A stretch of DNA of 64,000 bases, from assembly GCF_937898475.1 (NCBI RefSeq), contig NZ_CALEJS010000041.1:253089-317088 (forward strand), read 5' to 3'. The DNA is from an uncultured Chitinophaga sp. Lineage in GTDB: Bacteria; Bacteroidota; Bacteroidia; Chitinophagales; Chitinophagaceae. The translations under genes were made by a program, and so were the position numbers. This document shows, in pieces, positions 28,092 to 35,950 of the stretch. The notes below the pieces were generated by a model that searched no databases, had not been told where the DNA came from, and saw only the letters and a list, made by a program, of their open reading frames with translations. The stretch's first letter is position 1. Each line of letters starts with the position of its first letter.

Positions 28092-28343
28092 CATTTGTGA
28101 TCTTGCGCGGTACATCTGTCAGCTTACACGGAAAAGCTGTCAGCTGGCGGTACAGATCTGTTATCTTTCATCGAATACCTTCGATCTGTCATGGTACATC
28201 TGTCAGCTGACGCGGTACATCTGTCAGCTTTCATGACACATCTGTTATCTTACATCGAACACCTTCGATCTGTCACGACACATCTGTCAGCTGGCAACGC
28301 CGTTCTGTGATCTTACATTGATGTGCTTCGATCTGTCAACACA
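28092..28343. repeat. Degenerate tandem array of 21-bp CATCTGTCAGCT units
   Basis: About twelve consecutive units of 18-25 bp built on CATCTGTCAGCT plus a variable C/A-rich spacer fill the gap between the phospholipase C and VOC genes. Every few units an ATCGAA...CTTCGAT mini-hairpin replaces the spacer (for example 28250-28273), giving a higher-order period. No open frame spans it and unit spacing is too short for CRISPR. Confidence 0.8.
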
Positions 28344-28375
28344 TTTTAAGCATCTCTTAATAGCTATAAGGAATA

Positions 28376-28831
28376 TTACTCCTGTACTTTAGGTTCTGTC
28401 ATGCTGAACCAGTTGCCTACTCCATCAGAAATGATACATTCAATACCATAGAACTGCTCACGCGGCGGGCATTTAAACTCTACGCCTTTGGCTTTCAGCT
28501 CTTCATAGGTAGCTTTGCAATCAGGTGTATATAGTACGCCTGCTCCCAGCAGGCCTTTTTCCAGCAGTATGCGAACCGCTTTCTGCGCTTCGAAGTCCAG
28601 GCCGCTGATCGGCATAAGGATAATCTCCAGGTCGGGCTGGTCCGGCGGATTAACGGTTAACCAGCGATATGCGTTGTCTGCATCCTTACCGGCTTTTACT
28701 CCGTCTTCGCAGTTGTCATCCGTCATTACCACATCGGTATGTACCTTAAAACCCAGTTTGTTAACATAAAAATCGTAAGCCTTGTCTTGGTCCAGCACAA
28801 ATAAAGAAGTGTGCGACATTTTAGTGATCAT
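28376..28831 (-). CDS. VOC-family (glyoxalase-like) protein
   Basis: 151 residues. A single vicinal-oxygen-chelate module pair: SLFVLDQDKAYDFYVNKLGFKV in the first beta-alpha-beta unit and YTPDCKATYEELKAKGVEF ... ISDGVGNWFSMTE in the second. Members are small metal-binding isomerases, dioxygenases or resistance proteins; substrate not predictable. A TACGTTTG (minus-strand -7 element, 28863-28870) precedes the gene by about 30 bases. Confidence 0.85.
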   Translation of the reverse strand: MITKMSHTSLFVLDQDKAYDFYVNKLGFKVHTDVVMTDDNCEDGVKAGKDADNAYRWLTVNPPDQPDLEIILMPISGLDFEAQKAVRILLEKGLLGAGVLYTPDCKATYEELKAKGVEFKCPPREQFYGIECIISDGVGNWFSMTEPKVQE

Positions 28832-28890
28832 AACGGGACATTTGGTTAATATCCAAATTTAACAAACGTACCTGGAAATTTGTATATTAA

Positions 28891-29004
28891 AGGTTTGAAG
28901 TTTGAGGTTTGAGGTTCGTTAGAAGTTTGAGGTTCATGGCAGGTCTTTCGAACTGGAGAATTGCTGCAACTTCTAACCTGCAACCAACCTCAAACCTCAA
29001 ACCT
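28891..29004. repeat. GTTTGA-type imperfect hairpin between divergent genes
   Basis: AGGTTTGA-rich left arm (28891-28925) pairs imperfectly with a right arm (28970-29004) over about 35 bases. It belongs to the same family as the hairpins at 20329, 39308 and 52614 but stands between divergent genes, so it is not simply a terminator. Confidence 0.6.
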
Positions 29005-29017
29005 GAGAGCGTTTGTT

Positions 29018-29746
29018 ATGAACAGAAGAACCTTTCTTGCCCGTACGGCGCTGAAAGCCATCGCTACCACATTACCCTTTACATTAAGTGCACGCAACCG
29101 GATGGAAGAAGATACAAGGATTATTAATGCCGGAGTGCCCGGCAATAATACACAGGATCTGCTGGACCGGCTGGATAAAGACTGCCTGGCGTATCAACCG
29201 GAGCTGACCATCCTGATGGCGGGCACCAACGACGGACTGAACCATGCCAAATATATTCCTGCTGACATTTACCGGGAGAACCTGGACAAACTGGTGCAGG
29301 GCATCAGCAACAGCGGCAGCAAAGTATTGCTCATGACCCTCCTTCCCTTTTACAGCCCCTATGTACAGAGCAGGCATCCCGCCGCGTTTTTTGCCACGGA
29401 AAGCCCGGAGGAGAAAAGAGCTGCGCTGAACAATATCATAAAAGAGACCGCCGCCAGGAGGCAAACCGCCCTGCTGGATGTGGGAAGCCTGTTTGAGAAG
29501 ATCGGGAATATCGGTACGGAAGCCAGCTGCCTGCTGCTGAACGAGGCTAACAGTCCGCGGAAAGACGGTGTTCACCCTACCCCCGAAGGATACCGGGTAA
29601 TAGGTCTGGCTGTTTATGACTACATCATGTATAATCAGCTGCCCGCCGGCCGCATTGTATGCTTTGGCGACAGTATCACCTGGGGCGATGGCAGCCTGGA
29701 CAAGGACAGCTACCCGGCTTATTTAAAACGGTTGCTCCAGGGGTGA
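29018..29746 (+). CDS. SGNH/GDSL hydrolase with circularly permuted block order
   Basis: 242 residues from the ATG at 29018, chosen because a Tat-like signal (MNRRTFLARTALK) follows. The SGNH blocks are all present but in a rotated order: block II glycine and asparagine in INAGVPGNN (about residues 36-43), block III GTND (69-72), the catalytic D-x-x-H in DGVHP (183-187), and only then block I, with the nucleophile serine, in FGDSITWGDG (216-225), followed by SYPAYLKRLL and the stop. In ordinary family members block I is at the N-terminus and leads directly into block II. The enzyme should still fold, as termini are adjacent in this fold. It is expected to hydrolyse acyl esters in the periplasm. 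Overlaps the PAP2 gene tail by 24 bases. Confidence 0.85.
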   Translation: MNRRTFLARTALKAIATTLPFTLSARNRMEEDTRIINAGVPGNNTQDLLDRLDKDCLAYQPELTILMAGTNDGLNHAKYIPADIYRENLDKLVQGISNSGSKVLLMTLLPFYSPYVQSRHPAAFFATESPEEKRAALNNIIKETAARRQTALLDVGSLFEKIGNIGTEASCLLLNEANSPRKDGVHPTPEGYRVIGLAVYDYIMYNQLPAGRIVCFGDSITWGDGSLDKDSYPAYLKRLLQG

Positions 29747-30397
29747 GAAAGGATTCACCAGGGGGCGCTGACGGGCAGCACGTCTTCCCTGCAGCCATTT
29801 ATTTACCTTAAAGCAAAGGTAAGAAGTGCCTGCTCCTACTACCGCCCCCGCAAATACATCGCTGGGATAGTGGCGGCCCAGGTACATCCTGGAATAGCCC
29901 ACCGCCCCTGCATAGGCTAAGGAGGGCGCTATTACATACCATTTCGGGTACTGAAGGCATAACATAGTGGCTGTTGAAAAGGCCATGGAAGTATGGCCGG
30001 AGGGAAAGGAATAGGTATCGTCATACACATTGGTATGAATGTCAGGATATTTAAGATAGGGCCGCTGACGGCGGATGGTGGATTTTCCTGCAAAAGTAAT
30101 GGCCTGTGTTAGTCCCTGTCCTGCGAGGCTTAACCAGCCGTTCCGGATGGTTTCCTTGTCGTGGGTGCTGTAGCCTACCGCCAGCTGTGCAAGGGGTACG
30201 CCCACCGCCACGTAATACACGCTTTTACTAAGGCCATTCATGGCCTTGTAAGTCACCTCCGTTTTATCGGAATTGTAATTAACAGATCGTAGCCATTTAA
30301 TATCAAGGCTTTGTGCCTGGGCACCATTATTTCCACATAAGAACAGCTGTAGTACTATAGTAACAGCACAGAGTTTAGCAACCAGTTGATCTTTCAT
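29723..30397 (-). CDS. PAP2-family phosphatase
   Basis: 224 residues from the ATG at 30397 (MKDQLVAKLC then a hydrophobic signal or anchor ending near AQAQ). The three phosphatase motifs are clear: KSTIRRQRP, PSGHTS and SRMYLGRHYPSDV. Members remove phosphate from phosphatidic acid, undecaprenyl-diphosphate or lipid A on the periplasmic side. Only about two strong membrane helices follow the signal, fewer than in six-helix PAP2 enzymes, so it may be an exported acid-phosphatase-type member. Confidence 0.85.
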   Translation of the reverse strand: MKDQLVAKLCAVTIVLQLFLCGNNGAQAQSLDIKWLRSVNYNSDKTEVTYKAMNGLSKSVYYVAVGVPLAQLAVGYSTHDKETIRNGWLSLAGQGLTQAITFAGKSTIRRQRPYLKYPDIHTNVYDDTYSFPSGHTSMAFSTATMLCLQYPKWYVIAPSLAYAGAVGYSRMYLGRHYPSDVFAGAVVGAGTSYLCFKVNKWLQGRRAARQRPLVNPFSPLEQPF

Positions 30398-30479
30398 TGT
30401 ACAATTTAAAACAAGCAAATATTCCGGCAGGGATTGAAGCATTTTTGCAGGCTTCTGACACTGATAACGCCTGTGGGCT

Positions 30480-30487
30480 TATCTTTG
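30480..30487 (+). promoter_or_regulatory. -7 element before the DUF1801 gene
   Basis: TATCTTTG, a perfect TAnnTTTG, lies 28 bases before the ATG at 30516; no TTTG at the expected -33 position. Confidence 0.4.
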
Positions 30488-30515
30488 TTATACGTGAAAT
30501 GTTAAAATCTTCCTA

Positions 30516-30938
30516 ATGGCAAGTCCCAAAACACGCCCTACCGAAAACAGCGTACAGGCTTTTCTTGACACGGTGCCGGATGAAAAGAAACGCCGCGACT
30601 GCTATACCGCGCTGCAGCTGATGCAGGAAGCCACCGGTTACCCCCCGAAGATGTGGGGCCCCGCCATTGTGGGCTTTGGCAGCTACCACTATAAATACGA
30701 AAGCGGGCACGAAGGAGATGCGCCGCTGGCAGGCTTCTCTCCCCGCAAGGAGGCGATCACTTTCTACCTGATGCTGGGCTGCGATAACCATGAAAGTTTG
30801 CTGCAAAAACTGGGAAAGCACAAAACAGGCAAAGGATGTCTGTATATCAAAAAATTGGAGGATGTTGACACCGGTGTGCTGAAGGAACTGGTAGCTGCGT
30901 CATCCCGCTCCCTGAAAGCAAAGTATTCCGCAGGATAA
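30516..30938 (+). CDS. DUF1801 (YdhG/YjbR-like) protein
   Basis: 140 residues. The family pattern is evident: VQAFLDTVPDEKKRRDCYTALQLMQEATG, then MWGPAIVGFGSYHYKYESG and GFSPRKEAITFYL. These small cytoplasmic proteins have an iron-chaperone-like fold and no proven reaction. Single gene. Confidence 0.85.
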   Translation: MASPKTRPTENSVQAFLDTVPDEKKRRDCYTALQLMQEATGYPPKMWGPAIVGFGSYHYKYESGHEGDAPLAGFSPRKEAITFYLMLGCDNHESLLQKLGKHKTGKGCLYIKKLEDVDTGVLKELVAASSRSLKAKYSAG

Positions 30939-31066
30939 AAGGTCGTAAACATCCGTGAATACCTGTTTTCAGAAAATTTGTTAGCACATTCATCCATTTA
31001 CGAATACTAAAAATTCGGTAATTTAGCCCACCAGCCTTTTTCTTCAAAACAACTAAATCCAACCCA

Positions 31067-31471
31067 ATGAAATCAAAAGTACTTTGGATCATCGACGACG
31101 ACCCAGATGACCGCGAATTTTTCTGCGATGCACTGAAAGACGTTGATGGGTCTGCTGTGTGCTACACTTTCAAAAACGGAATGGAAGCCCTTGACATGCT
31201 TGGTACTGACCGGGCTCCTATACCAGACTACATTTTCCTTGACCTGAATTTGCCGATGCTTAGCGGTAAACAGTGCCTGGTAGAATTAAAGAAGCTGAAG
31301 AAGCTGCACCAGACCCGTATTATTATTTACACGACTTCCACGCTGTCTGACGATTTTTCGGAAACCATCCAGATGGGCGCCATGCATTTCCTTACAAAGC
31401 CCACCACTTATGCAGAATTATGTGAAGCCTTATCCAACGTGCTTTCCGAAAAATGGACCCTCGTAAAATAA
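31067..31471 (+). CDS. Stand-alone response regulator receiver protein
   Basis: 134 residues made up only of a REC domain: acidic pocket IIDDDPDD (10-15), phospho-acceptor Asp59 in FLDLNLPM, the conserved Thr in IYTTS and Lys in FLTKPTT. There is no output domain, so it acts CheY/Rcp1-like by binding a partner, commonly a hybrid histidine kinase or phytochrome; no kinase gene is adjacent. An A+T-rich 128-base gap lies upstream. Confidence 0.9.
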   Translation: MKSKVLWIIDDDPDDREFFCDALKDVDGSAVCYTFKNGMEALDMLGTDRAPIPDYIFLDLNLPMLSGKQCLVELKKLKKLHQTRIIIYTTSTLSDDFSETIQMGAMHFLTKPTTYAELCEALSNVLSEKWTLVK

Positions 31472-31562
31472 CAAGTGCCGGCTATAGGAAACCATTACCT
31501 CATCTTTATTGATCACTGCCCGCAGCTAATCCCTGTTTAAATCTAAATTTGCCGCATAAACG

Positions 31563-32351
31563 TTATTGCACCATTGCACTAACCTCCTGCAGATATGCCA
31601 TGCTCCGCAGTTCGGATGCTGTATGGAACGTAATGTCTGCCGGGAAAAGTTGTGCACGTAATGCCTTATAGATGCGGACACAATGCAGTAATGCCTCTGA
31701 AATGGCAGCAGGATCATAGTCGGCTACCGTGGCAATCAGGTCGTCCATATCTGCAGCAGGCAATTCTTTTTCCACCTTACGCAGGGCTTTGGGACGAATA
31801 CCGTTTTTTACCTGCATCAGCGGCGCCAGCACCCTGGCGCGCAGGAAGCCTACACCATCCAGCGCTTCAAAGTACTCACCTCTGCCCATTTTGGTGGCAA
31901 TGTAATGCACCCATGTCCAGATGCGGTCTTCCAGCCACTGGTAATCCGGGTAAGGCCACACGGCTGTGGTAGCCGAGATAACACCAGCCAGCGCAGCGTC
32001 CTTGTCCAGCAATATTTCCGGGTCTTCAACACGGTCATGGAATTCGGGCAGGGTAACAAACTTGATATCTACATGCAAGAGGGGATCATCGTAGAGGCAG
32101 ATCAACAAACGCGGCTCGCCAACATGCTCGCCTGTGAAAGCGTTCAGCAACTGGCCCAGCTTTGCAGCGTAAGCAAGCATGGCAGACTTGTTGCCCGCTA
32201 CCTTTTCCCTGGTAACAAGTACAAGGTCCAGGTCTGAATAGGGATCCATTTCTTTATGGATCCATGAACCGCCTGCGGCCAGGCCAATTACACCGGGATC
32301 GTTCCTTAACAGCGCTGCCGCACTTTTTGCAAATTGCTGTTGTATCATCAT
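31563..32351 (-). CDS. Nucleotidyltransferase-domain protein
   Basis: 262 residues. The N-terminus carries the Pol-beta nucleotidyltransferase motif GGSWIHKEMDPYSDLDL (GSW...DxD) and a later Asp in LLHVDIKF, completing the metal triad. The C-terminal helical domain resembles aminoglycoside-adenylyltransferase-like proteins. It may modify a small molecule or be a housekeeping relative; an antibiotic resistance role is not shown. Confidence 0.75.
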   Translation of the reverse strand: MMIQQQFAKSAAALLRNDPGVIGLAAGGSWIHKEMDPYSDLDLVLVTREKVAGNKSAMLAYAAKLGQLLNAFTGEHVGEPRLLICLYDDPLLHVDIKFVTLPEFHDRVEDPEILLDKDAALAGVISATTAVWPYPDYQWLEDRIWTWVHYIATKMGRGEYFEALDGVGFLRARVLAPLMQVKNGIRPKALRKVEKELPAADMDDLIATVADYDPAAISEALLHCVRIYKALRAQLFPADITFHTASELRSMAYLQEVSAMVQ

Positions 32352-32412
32352 ACCTGCTGAAGAATTTTTTATAATTTCCTACCAGTTTAGTAGACTTTTT
32401 AAAAACTAACGT

Positions 32413-32420
32413 TATCTTTG
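32413..32420 (+). promoter_or_regulatory. -7 element upstream of the SusC leader
   Basis: TATCTTTG fits TAnnTTTG exactly. The best upstream partner, TTTA at 32386-32389, is 23 rather than 19 bases away, so strength is uncertain. Confidence 0.45.
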
Positions 32421-32688
32421 TAACCGGATTTGGCGCCCACCAAGCCAGATGCTCAACAATTACTATTGTTATGCGGGCAGTATCAACCATCAAATCTTCC
32501 TTATCATCATTATCCAGACCGGCCTCCCAACCGGGCCGCTACTACATCTTCCCTTTAAAGGAATATTGTTGTTGTTAGTGCTGGTTCCTTCATTCCTGTT
32601 CAGTTTTTCTCGTGAACAACCAGTGCTGTTCCAGATACAGGATATTTTTAATTTAAAACCAACTTATATACACAAAATAGGATCGCCG

Positions 32689-32715
32689 AAAAAAACCCGG
32701 TAATAAATTACCGGG
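32689..32715 (-). terminator. Minus-strand terminator in the SusC leader
   Basis: CCCGGTAAT (32696-32704) and ATTACCGGG (32707-32715) form a perfect nine-pair stem; read on the minus strand it is followed by seven T (A-run at 32689-32695). There is no minus-strand gene ending here, which points to a short antisense transcript. Confidence 0.6.
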
Positions 32716-32803
32716 AGGGGGATGAGATCAGTCCAGTAACGCCAATCACTTACTGATCATCATCGCTGATTTACATTAACGATAAAACATCATTAACATG
32801 AAT
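32690..32803 (-). ncRNA. Candidate cis-antisense RNA over the SusC start
   Basis: On the minus strand a perfect -7 box TACCTTTG (plus-strand 32810-32817) lies just inside the SusC coding region, and a rho-independent terminator ends at about 32690. An RNA of about 115 nt would cover the SusC leader and start codon, the arrangement of the cis-encoded DonS-type sRNAs reported for Bacteroides glycan loci. No -33 TTTG is seen, so this is a hypothesis. Confidence 0.3.
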
Positions 32804-35800
32804 CTGTTCCAAAGGTATAAAAAATATACCTGCCGCTATCGTATTTCCTGCTCTCTCCTGTTTTTCCTGCTGCTGACCGGCTTTGCAGGCCGGGCGCAAA
32901 ACAACAATGTGCTGCTGGCAGGTAAAGTTTTCGACGAAAGAACCAAGGATCCCCTGCCTGCCGCCGTAGTGCGCATCAAAGGCACTACACACAGCGTGGT
33001 AACAGATAACAACGGCGCATTTAAATTCGTAACGGGACAGCGCATACCCGTTACCTATATCATCAGCTATGTAGGTTATAAAACGCAGGAGATCAACGTT
33101 AACAGCTATGGCAACCTGGATATCGCGCTGCAGGAAGCCAATACACAGCTGAACGACGTGGTGGTGGTAGGCTATGGCACCCAGAAAAAAAGCGACCTTA
33201 CGGGATCGGTGGCTTCCCTGCCCAAAGCTGTACTGGCCCTGCCCACCGTATCTTTTGACAACCTGCTGCAGGGCGCCGTATCAGGCATTGCCGTTACACA
33301 AAGCTCCGGGCAGCCGGGCAGTACCGCTACCATCCGCGTTCGTGGCGGCAACTCCATTTCTTTTGGCAACGAACCCCTGTATGTAATAGACGGTTTCATT
33401 GTATATAACAATAATGATTACACGAATACCGGCGCATCCAGCGGCGCCAGTATAAATGCGCTCTCCACCATCAACCCCAGCGATATTGAGTCTGTGGAGA
33501 TCCTCAAAGACGCCTCTGCCACCGCCATCTACGGGTCCCGTGGCGCCAACGGCGTAGTGCTGATCACCACCCGCAGGGGAAAAAGAGGCAGCAGCGATGT
33601 GCACTACAGCGTCTATGCAGGGCGGCAGCGCGTAGCCAAAAAGCTCTCCCTGCTCAACGCCTCGCAATGGGCCTCCCTGGTGAATGATATCAATGTAAGC
33701 GATGGAAAGCCGGAAACATTTACAGACCAGCAGATAGCCGCCCTGGGCGAAGGATCCGACTGGCAGCGCTCCGGCCTGCGGGACGCCACTATCCAAAATC
33801 ACGAGCTGTCTGTTTCCGGCGGCGATGACAAGAACCGCTACCTGATCTCCGGCAGCTATTTCAACCAGCAGGGCACATTGCTCAACACCGGTTTTAAACG
33901 CTACTCCGGCCGTATCAACTACGAAAGGATTGTGAATGAAAGGTTCAAGGTGAACACGAATGTATTTGGCAGCCAGGCTTCGTCTGATAAATTATTTGGC
34001 CCGGCTTACAACAGCATCAATTTCTCCGGCGCCTTTCCCAGCCTGATATTATCCTCCCCGGTGGCGAAGATCCGGAATGACGATGGCAGCTATAACATCA
34101 ACAGTCCGTATACCACTACGCCCACCAATCCGTTGCAGGATATTACCGCCACTACAAATCATAGTAACATTACACGCGTACTGGGCAATATTTCCGCTGA
34201 GTACCGCCTGCTGGATGAGCTGGTGTTAAAAGTAACCGCTGGTGCAGACCTGCTGAACACCAAACAGAACTATTATGCGCCCTCCAATACCGCCGCACCG
34301 GGCGCCGGCTCCAACGGCTATTCTGCCGGCGGGTATGCTTCCGTAGGCAGCGGTACTGCGGTAACATGGCTGAATGAGAACACACTGACCTGGAATCATT
34401 CTTTTGCAGGTAAACACTTTCTGAACGTGCTGGCGGGCTATACCACCCAGTTTGCAAAAGACGAATCTGCAGTAGCCAGCGCGCAAAAGTTCCCAAACGA
34501 TCTTACTGAATATAACAACCTGAGTTATGCCGCCACGGCCCTGCTATCGCAGTCAAACGCTCACCAGTCTGCCCTGAACTCTTACCTGGCCAGGGTGAAC
34601 TACTCTTATAAACACAAGTACAACGTCACCATTTCTGAGCGGGCAGACGGATCTTCGCGGCTGGGGGCTAATCACCGCTGGGGCTTTTTCCCTGCCATTG
34701 GCCTGTCGTGGAACGCCAGCCAGGAAGATTTTTTCCAACCCCTCAACCGCCATATCAGCCACCTGAAAATAAGGCTCAGCGCCGGCCGCACCGGCAACTC
34801 GGAGGTGCCTCCGTATAGCGCGCTGGCGGCGCTGGCGCCTACCAATTACTATTTCAACGGCGCACTGGTAACCGGTATCGCCCCGCTGCAGATTGCCAAT
34901 CCCGATCTGAAATGGGAAACCACCACGCAATATAACGCGGGTGTTGACCTGGGCCTCCTTAACGACCGGGTGAACCTGGTCTTTGATGTGTACTATAAAA
35001 AGACGAGCGACCTGCTGCTGCATGTACCCTTTCCGCTGTATACCGGTTATGCCAGCTCCCTGCAGAACGTAGGCAGCGTGGAGAACAAAGGTATTGAGCT
35101 GAGCCTGAACAGCCAACCTGTGAAAACGCAACACTTCAGCTGGCGCTCTACCCTGGTGTTTGCCGCCAACCGGAATAAAGTGCTGAGCCTGGGTGGCGCC
35201 AGCAGCTTCTTCCCCCTGGCTCCCACCGGGCAGGTATCACCGGTGATCGTACAGGTGGGTCTGCCCGTGAGCACCTTCTGGGGCTACAGCACCGATGGTT
35301 TGCTCACGGCCACAGACGTATCCAAAGGCGCCCCGTTGCTGGCGGGCGTATCGCAGCAGGAAGGCGACCGCAAATATGTGGACTGGAACGGCGATGGTGT
35401 GGTAACCACAACAGATAAACACAACCTGGGCAGCGCACAGCCCAAATTCACTTTCGGCTTCTCCAATACACTTAACTACCGGCAGTTTGACCTGTCCTTC
35501 TTTTTCCAGGGCTCTTATGGCAACAAGATCTTCAACCTGCTGCAGCAGAAGCTGGAGATTCCTACCCTTTCACTGAATGCATCGGCTACACTGCTGGACA
35601 GATGGCGCCCGGATAATCCAAACGGAACTTTCCCGAAAGCCACCAACGCACCGGTAGCCCAGGTAACAGATCAGTACATTGAGGATGGCTCCTATGCCAA
35701 ACTGAAGAATATCACCCTTGGCTATACGCTGCCGCAGGGCATTGTCTCACGCATCCATGCCAAACAGCTGCGCATATACGTAGCTGCACAGAACCTTTTT

Positions 35801-35932
35801 AGCATTACCAGCTACAACGGGTATGATCCTGAGGTGAACTTCTATGACAGCGACAATACCAAACAGGGGATTGATTACGGCATTTATCCTCCTGCCAGCA
35901 CTTTTCTCGCCGGGCTGAACGTAACCTTCTGA
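32798..35932 (+). CDS. SusC/RagA-type TonB-dependent outer-membrane transporter
   Basis: 1044 residues. Signal peptide to about residue 34 (FAGRAQ), a carboxypeptidase-regulatory beta domain (LLAGKVFDERTKDPLPAAVVRIKG), the TonB box (LNDVVVVGYGTQKK, about 118-131), the plug (YVIDGFIV, EILKDASATAIYGSRGANGVVLITT) and a 22-strand barrel ending in TFLAGLNVTF with a terminal Phe. It imports oligosaccharides across the outer membrane together with the SusD lipoprotein encoded 18 bases downstream. No STN domain is present, so signalling to an anti-sigma factor is not expected. Confidence 0.97.
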   Translation: MNLFQRYKKYTCRYRISCSLLFFLLLTGFAGRAQNNNVLLAGKVFDERTKDPLPAAVVRIKGTTHSVVTDNNGAFKFVTGQRIPVTYIISYVGYKTQEINVNSYGNLDIALQEANTQLNDVVVVGYGTQKKSDLTGSVASLPKAVLALPTVSFDNLLQGAVSGIAVTQSSGQPGSTATIRVRGGNSISFGNEPLYVIDGFIVYNNNDYTNTGASSGASINALSTINPSDIESVEILKDASATAIYGSRGANGVVLITTRRGKRGSSDVHYSVYAGRQRVAKKLSLLNASQWASLVNDINVSDGKPETFTDQQIAALGEGSDWQRSGLRDATIQNHELSVSGGDDKNRYLISGSYFNQQGTLLNTGFKRYSGRINYERIVNERFKVNTNVFGSQASSDKLFGPAYNSINFSGAFPSLILSSPVAKIRNDDGSYNINSPYTTTPTNPLQDITATTNHSNITRVLGNISAEYRLLDELVLKVTAGADLLNTKQNYYAPSNTAAPGAGSNGYSAGGYASVGSGTAVTWLNENTLTWNHSFAGKHFLNVLAGYTTQFAKDESAVASAQKFPNDLTEYNNLSYAATALLSQSNAHQSALNSYLARVNYSYKHKYNVTISERADGSSRLGANHRWGFFPAIGLSWNASQEDFFQPLNRHISHLKIRLSAGRTGNSEVPPYSALAALAPTNYYFNGALVTGIAPLQIANPDLKWETTTQYNAGVDLGLLNDRVNLVFDVYYKKTSDLLLHVPFPLYTGYASSLQNVGSVENKGIELSLNSQPVKTQHFSWRSTLVFAANRNKVLSLGGASSFFPLAPTGQVSPVIVQVGLPVSTFWGYSTDGLLTATDVSKGAPLLAGVSQQEGDRKYVDWNGDGVVTTTDKHNLGSAQPKFTFGFSNTLNYRQFDLSFFFQGSYGNKIFNLLQQKLEIPTLSLNASATLLDRWRPDNPNGTFPKATNAPVAQVTDQYIEDGSYAKLKNITLGYTLPQGIVSRIHAKQLRIYVAAQNLFSITSYNGYDPEVNFYDSDNTKQGIDYGIYPPASTFLAGLNVTF

Positions 35933-35950
35933 TTTAATAAAAAAAGAACA

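Larger units (their letters stand above)
32352..32797 (+). other. Long leader region before the SusC gene
   Basis: 446 bases without a convincing gene. A perfect -7 element TATCTTTG lies at 32413-32420 and would start an RNA near 32427 towards SusC, giving a leader of about 370 nt. An 84-codon frame (32449-32703) begins 22 bases after that start but has no recognisable protein character. A strong hairpin at 32696-32715 is oriented as a minus-strand terminator. Confidence 0.5.

Noticed and set aside
28092..28343. CRISPR array
   Set aside because: Units are 18-25 bp with no spacers of 30 bp, degenerate, and no cas genes are near.
32449..32703. 84-codon frame in the SusC leader
   Set aside because: No signal peptide or family; the promoter-like box before it makes it possible but nothing else supports a protein.
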